From Maribacter sp. (GTDB lineage Bacteria > Bacteroidota > Bacteroidia > Flavobacteriales > Flavobacteriaceae): 42,265 bases of DNA. Position 1 is the stretch's first letter. Every line of letters starts with the position of its first letter. Positions 31,717 through 41,403 of this stretch are shown piece by piece. Location of the stretch: the NCBI RefSeq assembly GCF_016744255.1, contig NZ_JADGES010000017.1:1-42265 (forward strand). The letters are read 5' to 3'. Under the pieces are notes generated by a model that saw only the letters and a program-made list of their open reading frames with translations, made no database searches and was not told the origin of the DNA. A program made the translations under genes and the position numbers.

Positions 31717-34332
31717 TTAAACCAAATACTCTCTAGCTTTTTCTAAAGCTTCTTCTATTCCTGCCGGGTTTTTACCCCCCGCAGTAGCAAAAAATGGCTG
31801 ACCTCCTCCTCCTCCTTGGATATATTTACCAAGCTCGCGAACAATAGTCCCAGCATTCAAATTTTTTGACGTTGCCAATTCTTTAGAAATATAGCAAGAC
31901 AATAGTGCCTTCCCGTTCTGCTTTGTTCCAAATAATAAAAACAAATTATCTTTATTTGCTCCCATTTCAAAAGAAAGGTCTTTTATTCCTGCAGCATTTA
32001 AATCTATCTTTTTTGCTAAAAATTGTACTCCGTTAACTTCTTCAAGGCTGCCTAACAAATCTCCTTTTAAGTTCTTTGCTTTATCTTTTAAAAGTTCTGC
32101 TATTTGTTTTTTAAGAGCACTATTTTCTTCTTGTAAAGTAGATACCGCTTTAATTGGGTCTTTAGCATTATTTAGTAAATCTTTAATTTCGAATAAAGTT
32201 CTATTATTATCAAAATAAAACTCTCTAACTCCATCAAAAGTTATGGCTTCTATTCTACGAATCCCAGAAGCTACCCCTCCTTCGCTCTTAATTTTAAAAT
32301 GCCAAATATCTGCTGTATTCTTCACATGGGTACCACCACACAGTTCCATAGACTGACCAAAACGAATGGTACGAACAGTATCACCGTACTTTTCACCGAA
32401 TAATGCCATAGCACCTTCTTCCAGTGCCTCTTTCATAGGGACTGCTCTATTCTCTTGCAATGCCAGCTTACCTTCTATTCTTGCATTTACAAAACTCTCT
32501 ACTTGTCTTAATTCCTCTGGACTTAACTTGGAAAAATGAGAAAAATCGAAACGTAAATATTTAGAATGTACTGCAGAACCTTTTTGCTCTACATGTACTC
32601 CTAAAACTTCTCTTAAAGCTTGATGTAGTAAGTGTGTTGCTGTATGGTTCGCTTCGGTTCTTTGGCGTTGTTTTTTATCTACTACAGCCTTTAAAGTCTC
32701 TTCTAGCTTCTTTGGTAAATTTTTAGAAAAATGAACAATTTCATTATTTTCTCTTTTAGTATCTATAATATAAACCACATCGCCATTAGGAACTTCTAAA
32801 TATCCTTTATCCCCAACTTGCCCACCGCCTTCTGCGTAAAATGGAGTTAAGTTAAATACCATTTGAAATTGCTCTCCGTCTTTCTTAGAAGTTACCTTTC
32901 TATATTTTATAAGCTTTACATCTGCCTCTAGTCTATCGTAACCTACAAATTCTTGTTCGGAGTCATTAGCCAAGATAGTCCAATCTTCTTTAGATATTTC
33001 AGAGGCCGATTTAGAACGTTTTTTTTGGGCTTGCATCGCTTTTTCAAACCCTGCTTCATCTAGAGTATATCCTCTTTCTCCAAGAATTAATGCTGTAAGA
33101 TCTATTGGGAATCCATACGTATCATATAACTCAAAAGCCTTTGCTCCATCAACTTCTTTTCCTTCTGTATTGCCTATAATATTATCTAATAATACTAGAC
33201 CTTGGTCTAAAGTCTTTAAAAAAGAATGTTCTTCTTCTTTAATAACGTTTTCTATTAACTGACTTTGCTCTTTAAGTTCTGGAAAAGCATCGCCCATAGT
33301 ACTTGTTAGAACTTTTACCAATCGATACATAAAAGGTTCTTTGGTTTCTAAAAAGGTAAAACCATAACGCACTGCTCTTCTAAGTATTCTTCGTATTACA
33401 TAACCGGCACCTGTATTACTTGGCAATTGCCCATCTGCAATAGAAAAAGAAACGGCTCTAATATGATCCGCAATTACACGTATGGCAATATCTACTTCTT
33501 CATTATTACCATATTTAGAATTCGTAATCGCTTCTATCTCTCTAATAATAGGAGTAAAAACATCGGTATCATAATTAGATTTTACATTTTGCATAACCAT
33601 ACAAAGGCGTTCAAATCCCATACCTGTATCTACATGCTTCGCTGGCAATGGCTCTAATTCTCCGCCTGCTTTACGATTGTATTGCATAAAAACCAAGTTC
33701 CAAATTTCAACCACTAAAGGGTGGTCTGCATTTACTAAACTTGCACCAGAAACTTTTGCTTTTTCTTCTGCCGAACGAATATCTACATGAATCTCGGAAC
33801 ATGGGCCACATGGTCCTTGTTCTCCCATTTCCCAAAAATTATCTTTTTTATTCCCTCTAATAATACGATCTTCTGGAACAATGGCCTTCCATAAATTGTA
33901 AGCCTCCATATCCATTTCTAAATTATCTGCATCTGTACTTCCTTCGAAAACAGAAACATAAAGGCTTTCTTTATCTATCTTTAAAACATCGGTTAATAAC
34001 TCCCATGCCCATTCTATAGCTTCTTTTTTAAAGTAATCTCCAAAACTCCAGTTTCCAAGCATCTCGAACATGGTATGGTGGTATGTATCTTTACCAACCT
34101 CCTCTAAATCGTTATGTTTACCACTAACTCTTAAACACTTTTGACTATCCGAAACACGTGGGTTTTGTGCTACGCTATTCCCTAAAAAGTATTCTTTAAA
34201 TTGGTTCATTCCGGCATTAGTAAACAACAAAGTTGGGTCATCTTTAATAACCATTGGTGCTGATGCTACTATCTTGTGATTCTTTTCTTTAAAAAAATCT
34301 AAAAACTGACTTCTAATTTCCTTGGAATTCAT
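31717..34332 (-). CDS. alaS: Alanyl-tRNA synthetase
   Basis: This 871-residue class II synthetase charges tRNA-Ala. The N-terminal catalytic domain starts [16 protein letters not shown] and contains [16 protein letters not shown] and the [10 protein letters not shown] loop. The tRNA-recognition region follows. The editing domain has [12 protein letters not shown] (about 555-566) and the zinc-type ELCGGTH (about 665-671). The C-terminal DHHA1 domain ends with [17 protein letters not shown] (about 840-856). Length is normal for the enzyme. It is divergent from the M23 peptidase gene, with about 100 bp between the start codons. Confidence 0.98.
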   Translation of the reverse strand: MNSKEIRSQFLDFFKEKNHKIVASAPMVIKDDPTLLFTNAGMNQFKEYFLGNSVAQNPRVSDSQKCLRVSGKHNDLEEVGKDTYHHTMFEMLGNWSFGDYFKKEAIEWAWELLTDVLKIDKESLYVSVFEGSTDADNLEMDMEAYNLWKAIVPEDRIIRGNKKDNFWEMGEQGPCGPCSEIHVDIRSAEEKAKVSGASLVNADHPLVVEIWNLVFMQYNRKAGGELEPLPAKHVDTGMGFERLCMVMQNVKSNYDTDVFTPIIREIEAITNSKYGNNEEVDIAIRVIADHIRAVSFSIADGQLPSNTGAGYVIRRILRRAVRYGFTFLETKEPFMYRLVKVLTSTMGDAFPELKEQSQLIENVIKEEEHSFLKTLDQGLVLLDNIIGNTEGKEVDGAKAFELYDTYGFPIDLTALILGERGYTLDEAGFEKAMQAQKKRSKSASEISKEDWTILANDSEQEFVGYDRLEADVKLIKYRKVTSKKDGEQFQMVFNLTPFYAEGGGQVGDKGYLEVPNGDVVYIIDTKRENNEIVHFSKNLPKKLEETLKAVVDKKQRQRTEANHTATHLLHQALREVLGVHVEQKGSAVHSKYLRFDFSHFSKLSPEELRQVESFVNARIEGKLALQENRAVPMKEALEEGAMALFGEKYGDTVRTIRFGQSMELCGGTHVKNTADIWHFKIKSEGGVASGIRRIEAITFDGVREFYFDNNRTLFEIKDLLNNAKDPIKAVSTLQEENSALKKQIAELLKDKAKNLKGDLLGSLEEVNGVQFLAKKIDLNAAGIKDLSFEMGANKDNLFLLFGTKQNGKALLSCYISKELATSKNLNAGTIVRELGKYIQGGGGGQPFFATAGGKNPAGIEEALEKAREYLV

Positions 34333-34382
34333 CTAAAATGGTAAGGTTTTTTAAAAAATAATGGTTTCTGCAAAACAATTTT

Positions 34383-34390
34383 TATATTTG
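34383..34390 (+). promoter_or_regulatory. -7 element upstream of the M23 peptidase operon
   Basis: TATATTTG matches TAnnTTTG and lies 46 bases before the ATG at 34437. The -33 TTG is not obvious at the standard distance. Confidence 0.5.
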
Positions 34391-34436
34391 TTTGTTCTGT
34401 TAAAACTACAGCGCAAAAATAGGATAAAATCCATTC

Positions 34437-35414
34437 ATGTCTAAAGTAAAATATTATTACGATCCCGATACGCTTTCTTATCGCAAGATTGAGCCTAAAA
34501 AATCTAGGCGATTACGCAATATTGGGCTCTTTTTTATAGGTTCTGTTCTGTTCGGTTTGTTGGCTTTAGTATTTCTTTTAAACACCAATTTAATAAATAC
34601 TCCCAAAGAACTATCCTTACAACGCGAAGTTAAAAATTACGAACTTCAGTTTGAATTATTAGATAAGAAAATGGAACAGATTGAAGATGTTTTAGCCAAT
34701 ATCGAAGATCGCGACAACAATATATACCGATTATATTTTGAAGCAAACCCTATACCTGAAGAACAGCGCAGGGCTGGTTTTGGGGGAATAAACCGCTACA
34801 AATCTTTAGAAGGCTTTAATAATTCTGATATGGTAATTGCCACTACCAAACGATTAGATGTTATTAAAAAACAAATGGCAATACAATCTAAGTCTTTAGA
34901 TGAAATTACTAAACTAGCGGAGGAAAAAGAAAAACTCCTCGCTGCTATCCCTGCTATACAACCCATAAATAATGAGGATTTAACTCGTATGGCTTCTGGT
35001 TACGGTTGGCGTTCTGACCCTTTTACAAAGGCCAGAAAAATGCATTATGGCATGGATTTTACAGCACCAAAAGGAACTCCTATTTATGCATCTGGCGATG
35101 GTAAAATAGCACGAGCAGATAATAACTCTTCTGGTTACGGAAAGCACATTCGTATTGACCACGGCTATGGCTACCTTAGTCTTTATGCCCACATGAGCCA
35201 ATATAATGTAATAAAGGGACAAAAAGTAAAAAGAGGAGACCTTATTGGTTTCGTAGGAAGCACAGGACGTTCGGAAGCTCCCCACTTACATTATGAAGTG
35301 TGGAAGGAAAACGATAGAATTAATCCTCTTAATTTTTACTATGGTAGTTTGTCTCCTGAAGAATTTCAGAATATGCTGAAATATGCAAACCAAGAAAATC
35401 AATCTTTAGATTAA
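34437..35414 (+). CDS. M23-family (LytM) metallopeptidase, membrane anchored
   Basis: This 325-residue protein has one N-terminal TM helix (about 27-45) after a basic cytoplasmic start. A periplasmic coiled coil follows (about 55-160, with VKNYELQFELLDKKMEQIED and DVIKKQMAIQSKSLDEIT). The LytM domain spans about 180-305. Zinc ligands are visible: His203 and Asp207 in HYGMD, and His285 in HLHYEVW, with the catalytic His283. GYGWRSDPF is intact, so it should be an active endopeptidase cutting peptidoglycan cross-links. Its stop overlaps the MerR gene start (TAATG), so the two are coupled. It is the first gene of a probable five-gene operon. Confidence 0.95.
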   Translation: MSKVKYYYDPDTLSYRKIEPKKSRRLRNIGLFFIGSVLFGLLALVFLLNTNLINTPKELSLQREVKNYELQFELLDKKMEQIEDVLANIEDRDNNIYRLYFEANPIPEEQRRAGFGGINRYKSLEGFNNSDMVIATTKRLDVIKKQMAIQSKSLDEITKLAEEKEKLLAAIPAIQPINNEDLTRMASGYGWRSDPFTKARKMHYGMDFTAPKGTPIYASGDGKIARADNNSSGYGKHIRIDHGYGYLSLYAHMSQYNVIKGQKVKRGDLIGFVGSTGRSEAPHLHYEVWKENDRINPLNFYYGSLSPEEFQNMLKYANQENQSLD

Positions 35415-35743
35415 TGCAAATAGATCTTCCAGAAAAAAGGTATTATGGTATTGGCGAAGTTGCTAAAGCTTTTGATGTAAACACATCTTTAATTCGCTTT
35501 TGGGAAAAAGAATTCGATGTTCTTAAACCTAAAAAGAATGCCAAAGGCAATCGCAAATTTACACCACAGGACATTACTAATCTAAAATTAATATTCCACC
35601 TTGTAAAAGAGCGTGGCTTTACTTTAGATGGCGCAAAAACGCATTTAAAAGAAGAACGTCATAAAACCTTATCTAATTTTGATCTAATTCAAAAATTAGA
35701 AAAAGTAAAATCAGAACTAATTAAAATAAAAAATAACCTATAA
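35414..35743 (+). CDS. MerR-family transcriptional regulator, short
   Basis: This 109-residue protein has an N-terminal MerR winged HTH (about 6-75): YYGIGEVAKAFDVNTSLIRF, WEKEFDVLKPKKNAKGNRKF, ITNLKLIFHLVKERGFTLDGA. A short helical dimerisation tail (about 85-109) follows. It lacks a C-terminal effector domain with metal-binding cysteines. The type is frequent in Bacteroidota next to M23 peptidases. The start codon overlaps the stop of the M23 gene. It may control this operon or cell-envelope genes; this is inferred from position only. Confidence 0.92.
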   Translation: MQIDLPEKRYYGIGEVAKAFDVNTSLIRFWEKEFDVLKPKKNAKGNRKFTPQDITNLKLIFHLVKERGFTLDGAKTHLKEERHKTLSNFDLIQKLEKVKSELIKIKNNL

Positions 35744-35762
35744 AACTATAAACACAACTATT

Positions 35763-36362
35763 ATGAAAAAAGGATTAATTGCTTTAATTGTACTCGGCGT
35801 ATTAGCATTCGGAATTTACCAATGGGCCGTTGGTTTTAACAATACTGCCGTACAACTAAAAGAAACCTCTACAAAAACATGGGCAAATGTAGAAAGTGCC
35901 TACCAAAGAAGAAATGACCTTATTGGCAACTTAGTAAAAACAGTGCAAGGTGCTGCTGACTTTGAAAAAGGAACTTTAACAGCGGTTATAGAAGCTAGAG
36001 CAAAAGCAACTTCTATATCTATAGACCCAACAAACATAACTCCAGAGCAACTTGCAAAATTTAACCAAGCACAAGGCGGCCTTAGTGGCGCTTTAAAAAG
36101 CTTATTAGTTACAGTAGAACGTTATCCTGATTTAAAAGCAAACCAGAACTTTCTAGAGTTACAATCGCAATTAGAAGGGACTGAAAATAGAATTAATGTT
36201 GCTAGAGATCGTTTTAATGCTACCGTAGAACCCTATAATGTTCTTATTAAAAAATTCCCAGGATCTATACTTGCCGGAATCTTTAATTTTGATGAACTAG
36301 CTTACTTTAAATCTGAAGCAGGTTCTGAAAATGCTCCAGATGTAAATTTCGATTTTAAATAA
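35763..36362 (+). CDS. LemA-family protein
   Basis: This 199-residue protein has an N-terminal TM helix (about 4-20; GLIALIVLGVLAFGIYQWAV). The LemA helical bundle follows: KTWANVESAYQRRNDLIGNL (about 38-57), VERYPDLKANQNFLELQ (about 119-135) and LEGTENRINVARDRFNATV (about 139-157), ending with FPGSILAGIF. It is typical in length. LemA proteins are membrane-anchored, periplasm-facing, and of unclear role; they often share operons with TPM-domain proteins, as here. It lies 19 bp after the MerR gene and 6 bp before the first TPM gene. Confidence 0.96.
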   Translation: MKKGLIALIVLGVLAFGIYQWAVGFNNTAVQLKETSTKTWANVESAYQRRNDLIGNLVKTVQGAADFEKGTLTAVIEARAKATSISIDPTNITPEQLAKFNQAQGGLSGALKSLLVTVERYPDLKANQNFLELQSQLEGTENRINVARDRFNATVEPYNVLIKKFPGSILAGIFNFDELAYFKSEAGSENAPDVNFDFK

Positions 36363-36368
36363 AATTTA

Positions 36369-36806
36369 ATGTCAAAAGTTGAGGACTTTTTAACACCAGA
36401 AGAAGAGCAAGAAGTTGTTTCTGCTATTCTACAAGCTGAAAAAAATACTTCAGGGGAAATACGTGTACACATAGAAGCACATACTCGACTAGAAATGCTA
36501 GATAGAGCTAAGGAAGTTTTTCATTTGCTTAAAATGGATAACACCAAAGCCGAAAATGGAGTGCTTATCTACATAGCAGTTAATGATAGAAAATTTGCTA
36601 TTTATGGTGATAAAGGTATTGACCAAGTGGTGCCCGAAAATTTTTGGGATAACACCAAAGAGGTCATTCGCAAAGATTTTATAACAGGCAATTTTAAAGA
36701 AGGTATTATTAACGGTGTTCTAAAAGCTGGTCAAGAGCTAGAAGAACATTTTCCGTGGACGCATGGAGACACAAACGAACTAAGCAATGAAATATCTAAA
36801 GGGTAA
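36369..36806 (+). CDS. TPM-domain protein without signal peptide
   Basis: This 145-residue protein is a single TPM domain (about 5-130): FLTPEEEQEVVSAILQAEKN, TSGEIRVHIEAHT, GVLIYIAVNDRKFAIYGDKG and FKEGIINGVLKAGQELEEHF. There is no signal peptide or TM helix, so it is cytoplasmic or peripheral, unlike its paralogue downstream. TPM domains occur in photosystem II repair factors and in bacterial envelope proteins; phosphatase activity has been reported for plant relatives. Its end overlaps the next gene by 20 bases. Confidence 0.92.
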   Translation: MSKVEDFLTPEEEQEVVSAILQAEKNTSGEIRVHIEAHTRLEMLDRAKEVFHLLKMDNTKAENGVLIYIAVNDRKFAIYGDKGIDQVVPENFWDNTKEVIRKDFITGNFKEGIINGVLKAGQELEEHFPWTHGDTNELSNEISKG

Positions 36807-37584
36807 CCTTCTTTTACTTTTTTTATGCTTTTGGACGATTTCTCAGGCGCAATTTAATATCCCAGATAAACCTGGGAAACAAAACCAGACTAGTGTCTAT
36901 GACTATATTAGTTTGTTATCTAAATCTGAAAATCAATCACTTACCGAAAAGCTTATTAAATATTCCGACAGCACCTCAACGCAAATAGTTGTTGCTATTA
37001 TTAGCTCTACAGAAGGAGAAAACATAACCTACTTAGGAGCAAATTGGGGTGAAAAATGGGGAATAGGACAAGCTAATGAAGATAATGGGGTTTTAATTTT
37101 ACTTGCCAAAGACGATAGAAAAATTGCAATAAATACTGGGTATGGAGTAGAAGGTTCTTTAACAGACGCCATGTCTCGCAGAATTATCGAAACCGTTATT
37201 CTACCTAGGTTTAAACAAAACAATTATTACGGTGGATTAAATAAGGGTTCCGATGCTATTTTCAATGTTCTTAATGGTGAATTTACAGAAGACAGAACAT
37301 TTAACAATGATAGAATTCCTTTTGAGGCTTTTTTACCATTCATCATCTTTTTTATTATCCTAATAATTCTATGGAATAGAAAAGGAAACAATGGAAATAA
37401 TAGCGGCGGTCGCAGAGGCTCTGGATTAGATTTTAGAGATATTATTATTCTAAGCAATATGGGCCGTGGAGGCTCCTCTAGCGGAAGCGGAAGCTTTGGA
37501 GGTGGAGGATTTAGCGGTGGTGGCTTTGGAGGAGGTTTCGGCGGCGGCGGCTTTGGAGGAGGTGGCGCCTCTGGAGGTTGGTAA
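36787..37584 (+). CDS. TPM-domain protein with signal peptide, TM and Gly-rich tail (YgcG-like)
   Basis: This 265-residue protein has a signal peptide (1-21, ending SQAQF). The TPM domain (about 35-160) contains YDYISLLSKSENQSLTEKL, STQIVVAIISSTEG, NGVLILLAKDDRKIAINTGY and GLNKGSDAIFNVL. One TM helix lies at about 180-198 (FLPFIIFFIILIILW). The tail (about 200-265) is very Gly/Ser/Phe-rich (GGGFSGGGFGGGFGGGGFGG), the usual YgcG-type ending. The topology places the TPM domain in the periplasm. The gene starts 20 bases before the end of the preceding TPM gene and is closed by a strong terminator. Confidence 0.94.
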   Translation: MKYLKGNLLLLFLCFWTISQAQFNIPDKPGKQNQTSVYDYISLLSKSENQSLTEKLIKYSDSTSTQIVVAIISSTEGENITYLGANWGEKWGIGQANEDNGVLILLAKDDRKIAINTGYGVEGSLTDAMSRRIIETVILPRFKQNNYYGGLNKGSDAIFNVLNGEFTEDRTFNNDRIPFEAFLPFIIFFIILIILWNRKGNNGNNSGGRRGSGLDFRDIIILSNMGRGGSSSGSGSFGGGGFSGGGFGGGFGGGGFGGGGASGGW

Positions 37585-37608
37585 CATTATACTTATATAC
37601 ATAAAATT

Positions 37609-37645
37609 AAAAAGGCATCTATTACTGAGTAATAGATGCCTTTTT
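37609..37645. terminator. Bidirectional terminator between TPM operon and der
   Basis: A near-perfect inverted repeat, AAAAAGGCATCTATTAC and its complement, has a TGA centre and is flanked by A and T tracts. It lies between convergent transcripts. Confidence 0.92.
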
Positions 37646-37665
37646 AATTTTAACTCTTTATTTTC

Positions 37666-38970
37666 TTATTTCTTACGCATAAAAATACTAATAGGAACTC
37701 CAGAGAAATTAAATTTTTCTCTTAATTTATTCTCTAAATAGCGCTTGTAAGGCTCCCGAACATACTGTGGCAAATTACAAAAGAAAGCAAATTGCGGATA
37801 TGGTGTTGGCAATTGCATACAGAATTTAATCTTCACAAACTTACCTTTATAAGCAGGCGGAGGATAGTTTTCTATAATAGGCAACATTGTATCATTAAAC
37901 TTACGTGTTGCTATTTTTGTGTTTCTATTATTATATACCTCAACTGCTGTTTCAATGGCCTTAAAAATACGCTGCTTTGTTAATACGGATATAAAAAGAA
38001 TTGGCACATCTGTAAATGGTTCAATCGCTCTTTTAATTTTATCTGTATAGTGTTTAATGGTATTAGTCTCTTTATCTTCAACTAAATCCCATTTATTCAC
38101 TAATATTACTATTCCCTTATTGTTTCTCTGTGCTAGCCAGAAAATATTTTCTACTTGACCATCGAAACCACGGGTTGCATCTAGTATTACTAAACAAACA
38201 TCGCTATGCTCAATAGCCCTTACAGAGCGCATTACTGAGTAAAATTCTAAATCCTCTTTAACCTTTGCTTTACGACGAATACCTGCCGTATCTACTAAAT
38301 TAAATTCGAATCCAAAACGATTATATTTAGTATCTATACTATCTCTAGTTGTTCCTGCTATATCTGTAACTATATAGCGTTCTTCTCCAATTAATGCATT
38401 AATAAAAGAAGATTTTCCTGCATTTGGCCTACCAACAACAGCAAACCTTGGAAGTTCACTTACTACCTCTTCTACCTCAGGAAGCACTTTTACAACTGCA
38501 TCTAAAAGATCCCCAGTTCCACTACCATTAATACTAGATAATGTAAAAAAATCACCTAATCCTAGATTATAAAACTCCACGGCATATTCTTCCCGCATTG
38601 CGTTATCTACCTTATTTATGGCTAAGAACACAGGTTTATTCACTCTCCTAAGTAACTTAGCAACATCCTCATCCATACCAGTTACCCCAGACTCAACGTC
38701 TACCATAAAAACTATGGCATCTGCTTCTTCAATAGCTAGCTCTACTTGTTTATCTATTTCTTTCTCGAAGACATCATCACTACCAACAACATAACCTCCA
38801 GTATCAATTACAGAAAATTCTTTTCCATTCCAATCACTTTTTCCATAATGACGGTCTCTAGTAACTCCACTTGTCTCGTCAACAATAGCTTCTCTTCTTT
38901 GAATTAAGCGATTAAAAAAAGTGGATTTTCCAACATTTGGCCTTCCAACAATGGCAACAATAGCACTCAT
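37666..38970 (-). CDS. der: Ribosome-assembly GTPase Der (EngA)
   Basis: This 434-residue protein has two tandem GTPase domains. The first has the P-loop [12 protein letters not shown] (8-19), DTGG (about 56-59) and NKVD (about 118-121). The second has [12 protein letters not shown] (about 180-191), DTAG and NKWD (about 294-297). A C-terminal KH-like domain (about 350-434) ends with PISIFMRKK. It acts in 50S ribosomal subunit maturation. Length is normal. A minus-strand TACCTTTG element lies about 17 bases upstream of the start. It converges with the TPM operon across a terminator. Confidence 0.98.
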   Translation of the reverse strand: MSAIVAIVGRPNVGKSTFFNRLIQRREAIVDETSGVTRDRHYGKSDWNGKEFSVIDTGGYVVGSDDVFEKEIDKQVELAIEEADAIVFMVDVESGVTGMDEDVAKLLRRVNKPVFLAINKVDNAMREEYAVEFYNLGLGDFFTLSSINGSGTGDLLDAVVKVLPEVEEVVSELPRFAVVGRPNAGKSSFINALIGEERYIVTDIAGTTRDSIDTKYNRFGFEFNLVDTAGIRRKAKVKEDLEFYSVMRSVRAIEHSDVCLVILDATRGFDGQVENIFWLAQRNNKGIVILVNKWDLVEDKETNTIKHYTDKIKRAIEPFTDVPILFISVLTKQRIFKAIETAVEVYNNRNTKIATRKFNDTMLPIIENYPPPAYKGKFVKIKFCMQLPTPYPQFAFFCNLPQYVREPYKRYLENKLREKFNFSGVPISIFMRKK

Positions 38971-38987
38971 AACATAAAATTAAGCGA

Positions 38988-38995
38988 CAAAGGTA
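38988..38995 (-). promoter_or_regulatory. -7 element of der promoter
   Basis: On the minus strand this reads TACCTTTG, matching TAnnTTTG, 17 bases before the der ATG. The -33 region is weak. Confidence 0.55.
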
Positions 38996-39047
38996 ATGCT
39001 AATACTTAAATAATAGCACAGAATACAGATAGATAGGATTTAAAGCG

Positions 39048-39758
39048 TTAAACTTCCTTTGCGTAAATTGGAATGACAGATACTTTTTTAGCGCCAGAAA
39101 GATAAGGCTCTCCTGCGCTTCGTTTTCTAATCACTCTGGAAGGGGAACCATATACTACAACATTTTTTTCAATATTATTTATCACTAATGAACCTGCTCC
39201 CACAATAGAATGGTCAGCAACTTTGATGTTTTCAATAATATTAGCTCCTAAACACACTGCTGAGTATGCTCCTAAACTAAAATTTCCACCAGTACATACT
39301 CTAGGTGCCAAACTAGAAAAATTCTCCATAGTGCCATCGTGATCTATAGACGCATTTGTATTAATTATACAAAAATCGCCAATCCTTGAATTAGAATTTA
39401 TAATAGCCCCAGGCATAATAACTGTACCTTTTCCTATTAAAGTATTTCTTCCTATAGAAGCACTAGGATGTATAACACTTATGAATGAAAACATAGGAGA
39501 AATAGCCATAATGCGATCCATTACTAACTTTCGAGTCCAATTATCACCTATAGCAACAATTCCTCCAACAATAGCATATTTATCAATTAAGAAAGGTAAA
39601 TCGAATTCACTACCTAGTATAGTATAACCATTAACCGTTCTTCCTTTTTTTTTATAGGAATCTATAAAACCTAAAACCGTATAATCTCCTTGTTTTTCAA
39701 TGCAATCTAAAACCACATTACCATGACCTGAAGCTCCAAAAATGACAATATTTTTCAT
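39048..39758 (-). CDS. NeuD-family sugar O-/N-acetyltransferase
   Basis: This 236-residue enzyme has an N-terminal nucleotide-binding-like domain (MKNIVIFGASGHGNVVLDCI). A left-handed beta-helix of hexapeptide repeats follows at about 95-215 (HPSASIGRNTLIGKGTVIMP, CIINTNASIDHDGTM, NFSLGAYSAVCLGANIIEN). The catalytic His lies in SIDHDG. The ending VVYGSPSRVIR is the family closing motif. NeuD-like proteins acetylate sialic-acid-like or other surface sugars (PglD group). The open frame begins at 39785, but the ATG at 39758 gives the standard MKNIVIFGASGHG start; the earlier ATG lies in a repeated GATGAA box. No polysaccharide genes are next to it, so its substrate is unclear. Confidence 0.88.
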   Translation of the reverse strand: MKNIVIFGASGHGNVVLDCIEKQGDYTVLGFIDSYKKKGRTVNGYTILGSEFDLPFLIDKYAIVGGIVAIGDNWTRKLVMDRIMAISPMFSFISVIHPSASIGRNTLIGKGTVIMPGAIINSNSRIGDFCIINTNASIDHDGTMENFSSLAPRVCTGGNFSLGAYSAVCLGANIIENIKVADHSIVGAGSLVINNIEKNVVVYGSPSRVIRKRSAGEPYLSGAKKVSVIPIYAKEV

Positions 39759-39786
39759 AGGAAAAAGGGGGTTTATGTATTTCATC

Positions 39787-39812
39787 GATGAAATTGACGT
39801 TTTGTCGATGAA
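39787..39812. promoter_or_regulatory. Two TCGATGAAAT boxes upstream of the neuD-like gene
   Basis: TCGATGAAAT occurs twice as a direct repeat, with GATGAA starting at 39787 and 39807, 20 bases apart. The same 10-mer occurs in the leaders of the small-protein repeats near 17.6 and 18.5 kb. It may be a site for a common response regulator; this is an inference. Confidence 0.4.
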
Positions 39813-39890
39813 ATCAAAGATAAGAAATGTTTGTATACCAGCATTGAATTGATTAAATTTTAATGGTATTTTTAAGCAAACAACCCATTT

Positions 39891-40388
39891 ATGAAAACCC
39901 TACCTAATAACGACATTGCATTAAGACCTCGTTTTCAACTAGATATAGAACAACCCAGCGAAGAACTACTTATAGCCTTTGACACCAAACCTAAAGCTCC
40001 TTTTTTAGTTAACAGACTAGATAACCACATATTCATTAAATTTAATACAGAAGAAACACATTTTTGGTCGCCTCAATTACATTTAGAAATTACAAATACC
40101 ACGCCTACTGCATCTAAAATTTATGGGCTATTTGGACCAAACCCTACGCTATGGACCTTTTTTATGTTCTTACATTTTGGTGTAGCCACTATATTTATTG
40201 CTTTGTCTATATGGGCATATTCCTCTGCTACTTTAAATAAACCATATACTATGCAATTAATCTTAATGTTAATTATGGTCTTAGTATGGTTTACCTTATA
40301 TGCTTTTGGTAGAGCTGGTAGAAAAAAGGGGAAACCTCAAATGCATATGCTACATAAGTTTATGAATACTACTTTAGGGATTGCATAA
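39891..40388 (+). CDS. Two-TM protein of unknown function
   Basis: This 165-residue protein has an N-terminal soluble part (about 1-85) with beta-strand-like sequence (LLIAFDTKPKAPFLVNRLDN, HFWSPQLHLEITN). Two TM helices follow at about 90-110 (FFMFLHFGVATIFIALSIWA) and about 121-140 (MQLILMLIMVLVWFTLYAFG). The end is basic (GRAGRKKGKPQMHMLHKFMN). There is no signal peptide, so both termini are probably cytoplasmic. The family is not recognised. It is a monocistronic gene between the neuD-like gene and era, converging on era. Confidence 0.8.
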   Translation: MKTLPNNDIALRPRFQLDIEQPSEELLIAFDTKPKAPFLVNRLDNHIFIKFNTEETHFWSPQLHLEITNTTPTASKIYGLFGPNPTLWTFFMFLHFGVATIFIALSIWAYSSATLNKPYTMQLILMLIMVLVWFTLYAFGRAGRKKGKPQMHMLHKFMNTTLGIA

Positions 40389-40430
40389 TACCAATTAAGA
40401 AGTTCTTTTGATGTTTAATTGGCATAAAAA

Positions 40431-40468
40431 AATCTTCTAATTTACTTTTAAAAGTAAATTAGAAGATT
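40431..40468 (-). terminator. Palindromic terminator of era (minus strand)
   Basis: A perfect 38-base palindrome (arms AATCTTCTAATTTACTTTT and its complement) is followed on the minus strand by a run of seven T. It lies 48 bp after the era stop. On the plus strand there is no T-run, so it serves mainly era. Confidence 0.8.
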
Positions 40469-40515
40469 AATATAGGGCTTCTAACTAGTACACAAGAATA
40501 TTCTAAAACCAATAA

Positions 40516-41403
40516 TTACTTCTTATTGTAACCAAAGCGTTTTAGTTGACGAGAATCACTACGCCAATTCTTATTTACCTTTACATATAACTCCAAGTGT
40601 ACTTGTTTGCCAAAAAATTTCTCTAAATCTTTTCTAGACTCTACACCTACTCTTTTTAGGGCACTACCTTTATGCCCTATAATGATACCCTTCTGAGAAT
40701 CGCGCTCTACCATAATTACGGCACGCATGCGGATAATATCTTCATCCTCGAAAAATTCCTCTGTCTCTATTTCTACAGAATAAGGAATTTCTTTTTTATA
40801 GTGCATTAGAATTTTCTCGCGAATAGTCTCGTTTACAAAAAAACGTTCTGGCTTATCTGTTAATTGATCTTTAGGATAATAAGCTGGTGAAGCCGGTAGT
40901 AATTCAATTATACGTTCAAAAACACCCGTTACATTAAAGTTTTGCAAAGCAGATATTAAGTGAATCTCTACTGTTGGCAACTGTTCTTGCCAGTATTGCA
41001 CTTGTTCTTCTATTATTTCTTGTTCTGTAACATCAATCTTATTTAATAGAAGTAAAACTGGAATTTTTGAGCTTTTTATTTTCTCGAAAAACTTTTCGTC
41101 TTTCAAAGCTTGCTCTCCAATCTCTACCATATATAATAAAACATCGGCATCTTCAAAAGCTGATTTCACAAAATCCATCATGGAATTTTGCAACTCATAT
41201 GCTGGCTTTATAATCCCTGGTGTATCCGAAAGGATTACCTGAAAATCATCTCCATTTACTATTCCTAAAATACGATGCCTAGTGGTTTGCGCTTTAGAAG
41301 TAATAATCGATAACTTTTCCCCTACAAAAGCATTCATCAATGTAGACTTACCTACATTAGGGTTACCTATAATATTTACAAATCCTGCTTTATGCTTTGT
41401 CAT
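40516..41403 (-). CDS. era: GTPase Era
   Basis: This 295-residue GTPase acts in 16S rRNA processing and 30S assembly. The P-loop is GNPNVGKSTLMNAF (12-25), the G3 motif is DTPG (about 60-63) and NKID lies at about 122-125. The C-terminal KH domain (about 200-290) includes the motif GIIIGHKGSALKRVGVESRK, where RNA binds. It ends DSRQLKRFGYNKK. It is typical in length. Its start codon overlaps the stop end of the AGCS transporter gene by 14 bases, so the two are probably co-transcribed. Confidence 0.98.
   Translation of the reverse strand: MTKHKAGFVNIIGNPNVGKSTLMNAFVGEKLSIITSKAQTTRHRILGIVNGDDFQVILSDTPGIIKPAYELQNSMMDFVKSAFEDADVLLYMVEIGEQALKDEKFFEKIKSSKIPVLLLLNKIDVTEQEIIEEQVQYWQEQLPTVEIHLISALQNFNVTGVFERIIELLPASPAYYPKDQLTDKPERFFVNETIREKILMHYKKEIPYSVEIETEEFFEDEDIIRMRAVIMVERDSQKGIIIGHKGSALKRVGVESRKDLEKFFGKQVHLELYVKVNKNWRSDSRQLKRFGYNKK

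Noticed and set aside
37466-37741. 91-codon ORF in another frame of the Gly-rich TPM tail
   Set aside because: Its Ala/Glu/Val-rich start is the +1 reading of Gly codons, and it runs through a terminator.
40431-40468. Large palindrome as a miniature transposable element
   Set aside because: It has no target-site duplication or second copy in the window, and it fits a minus-strand terminator for era with a following T-run.
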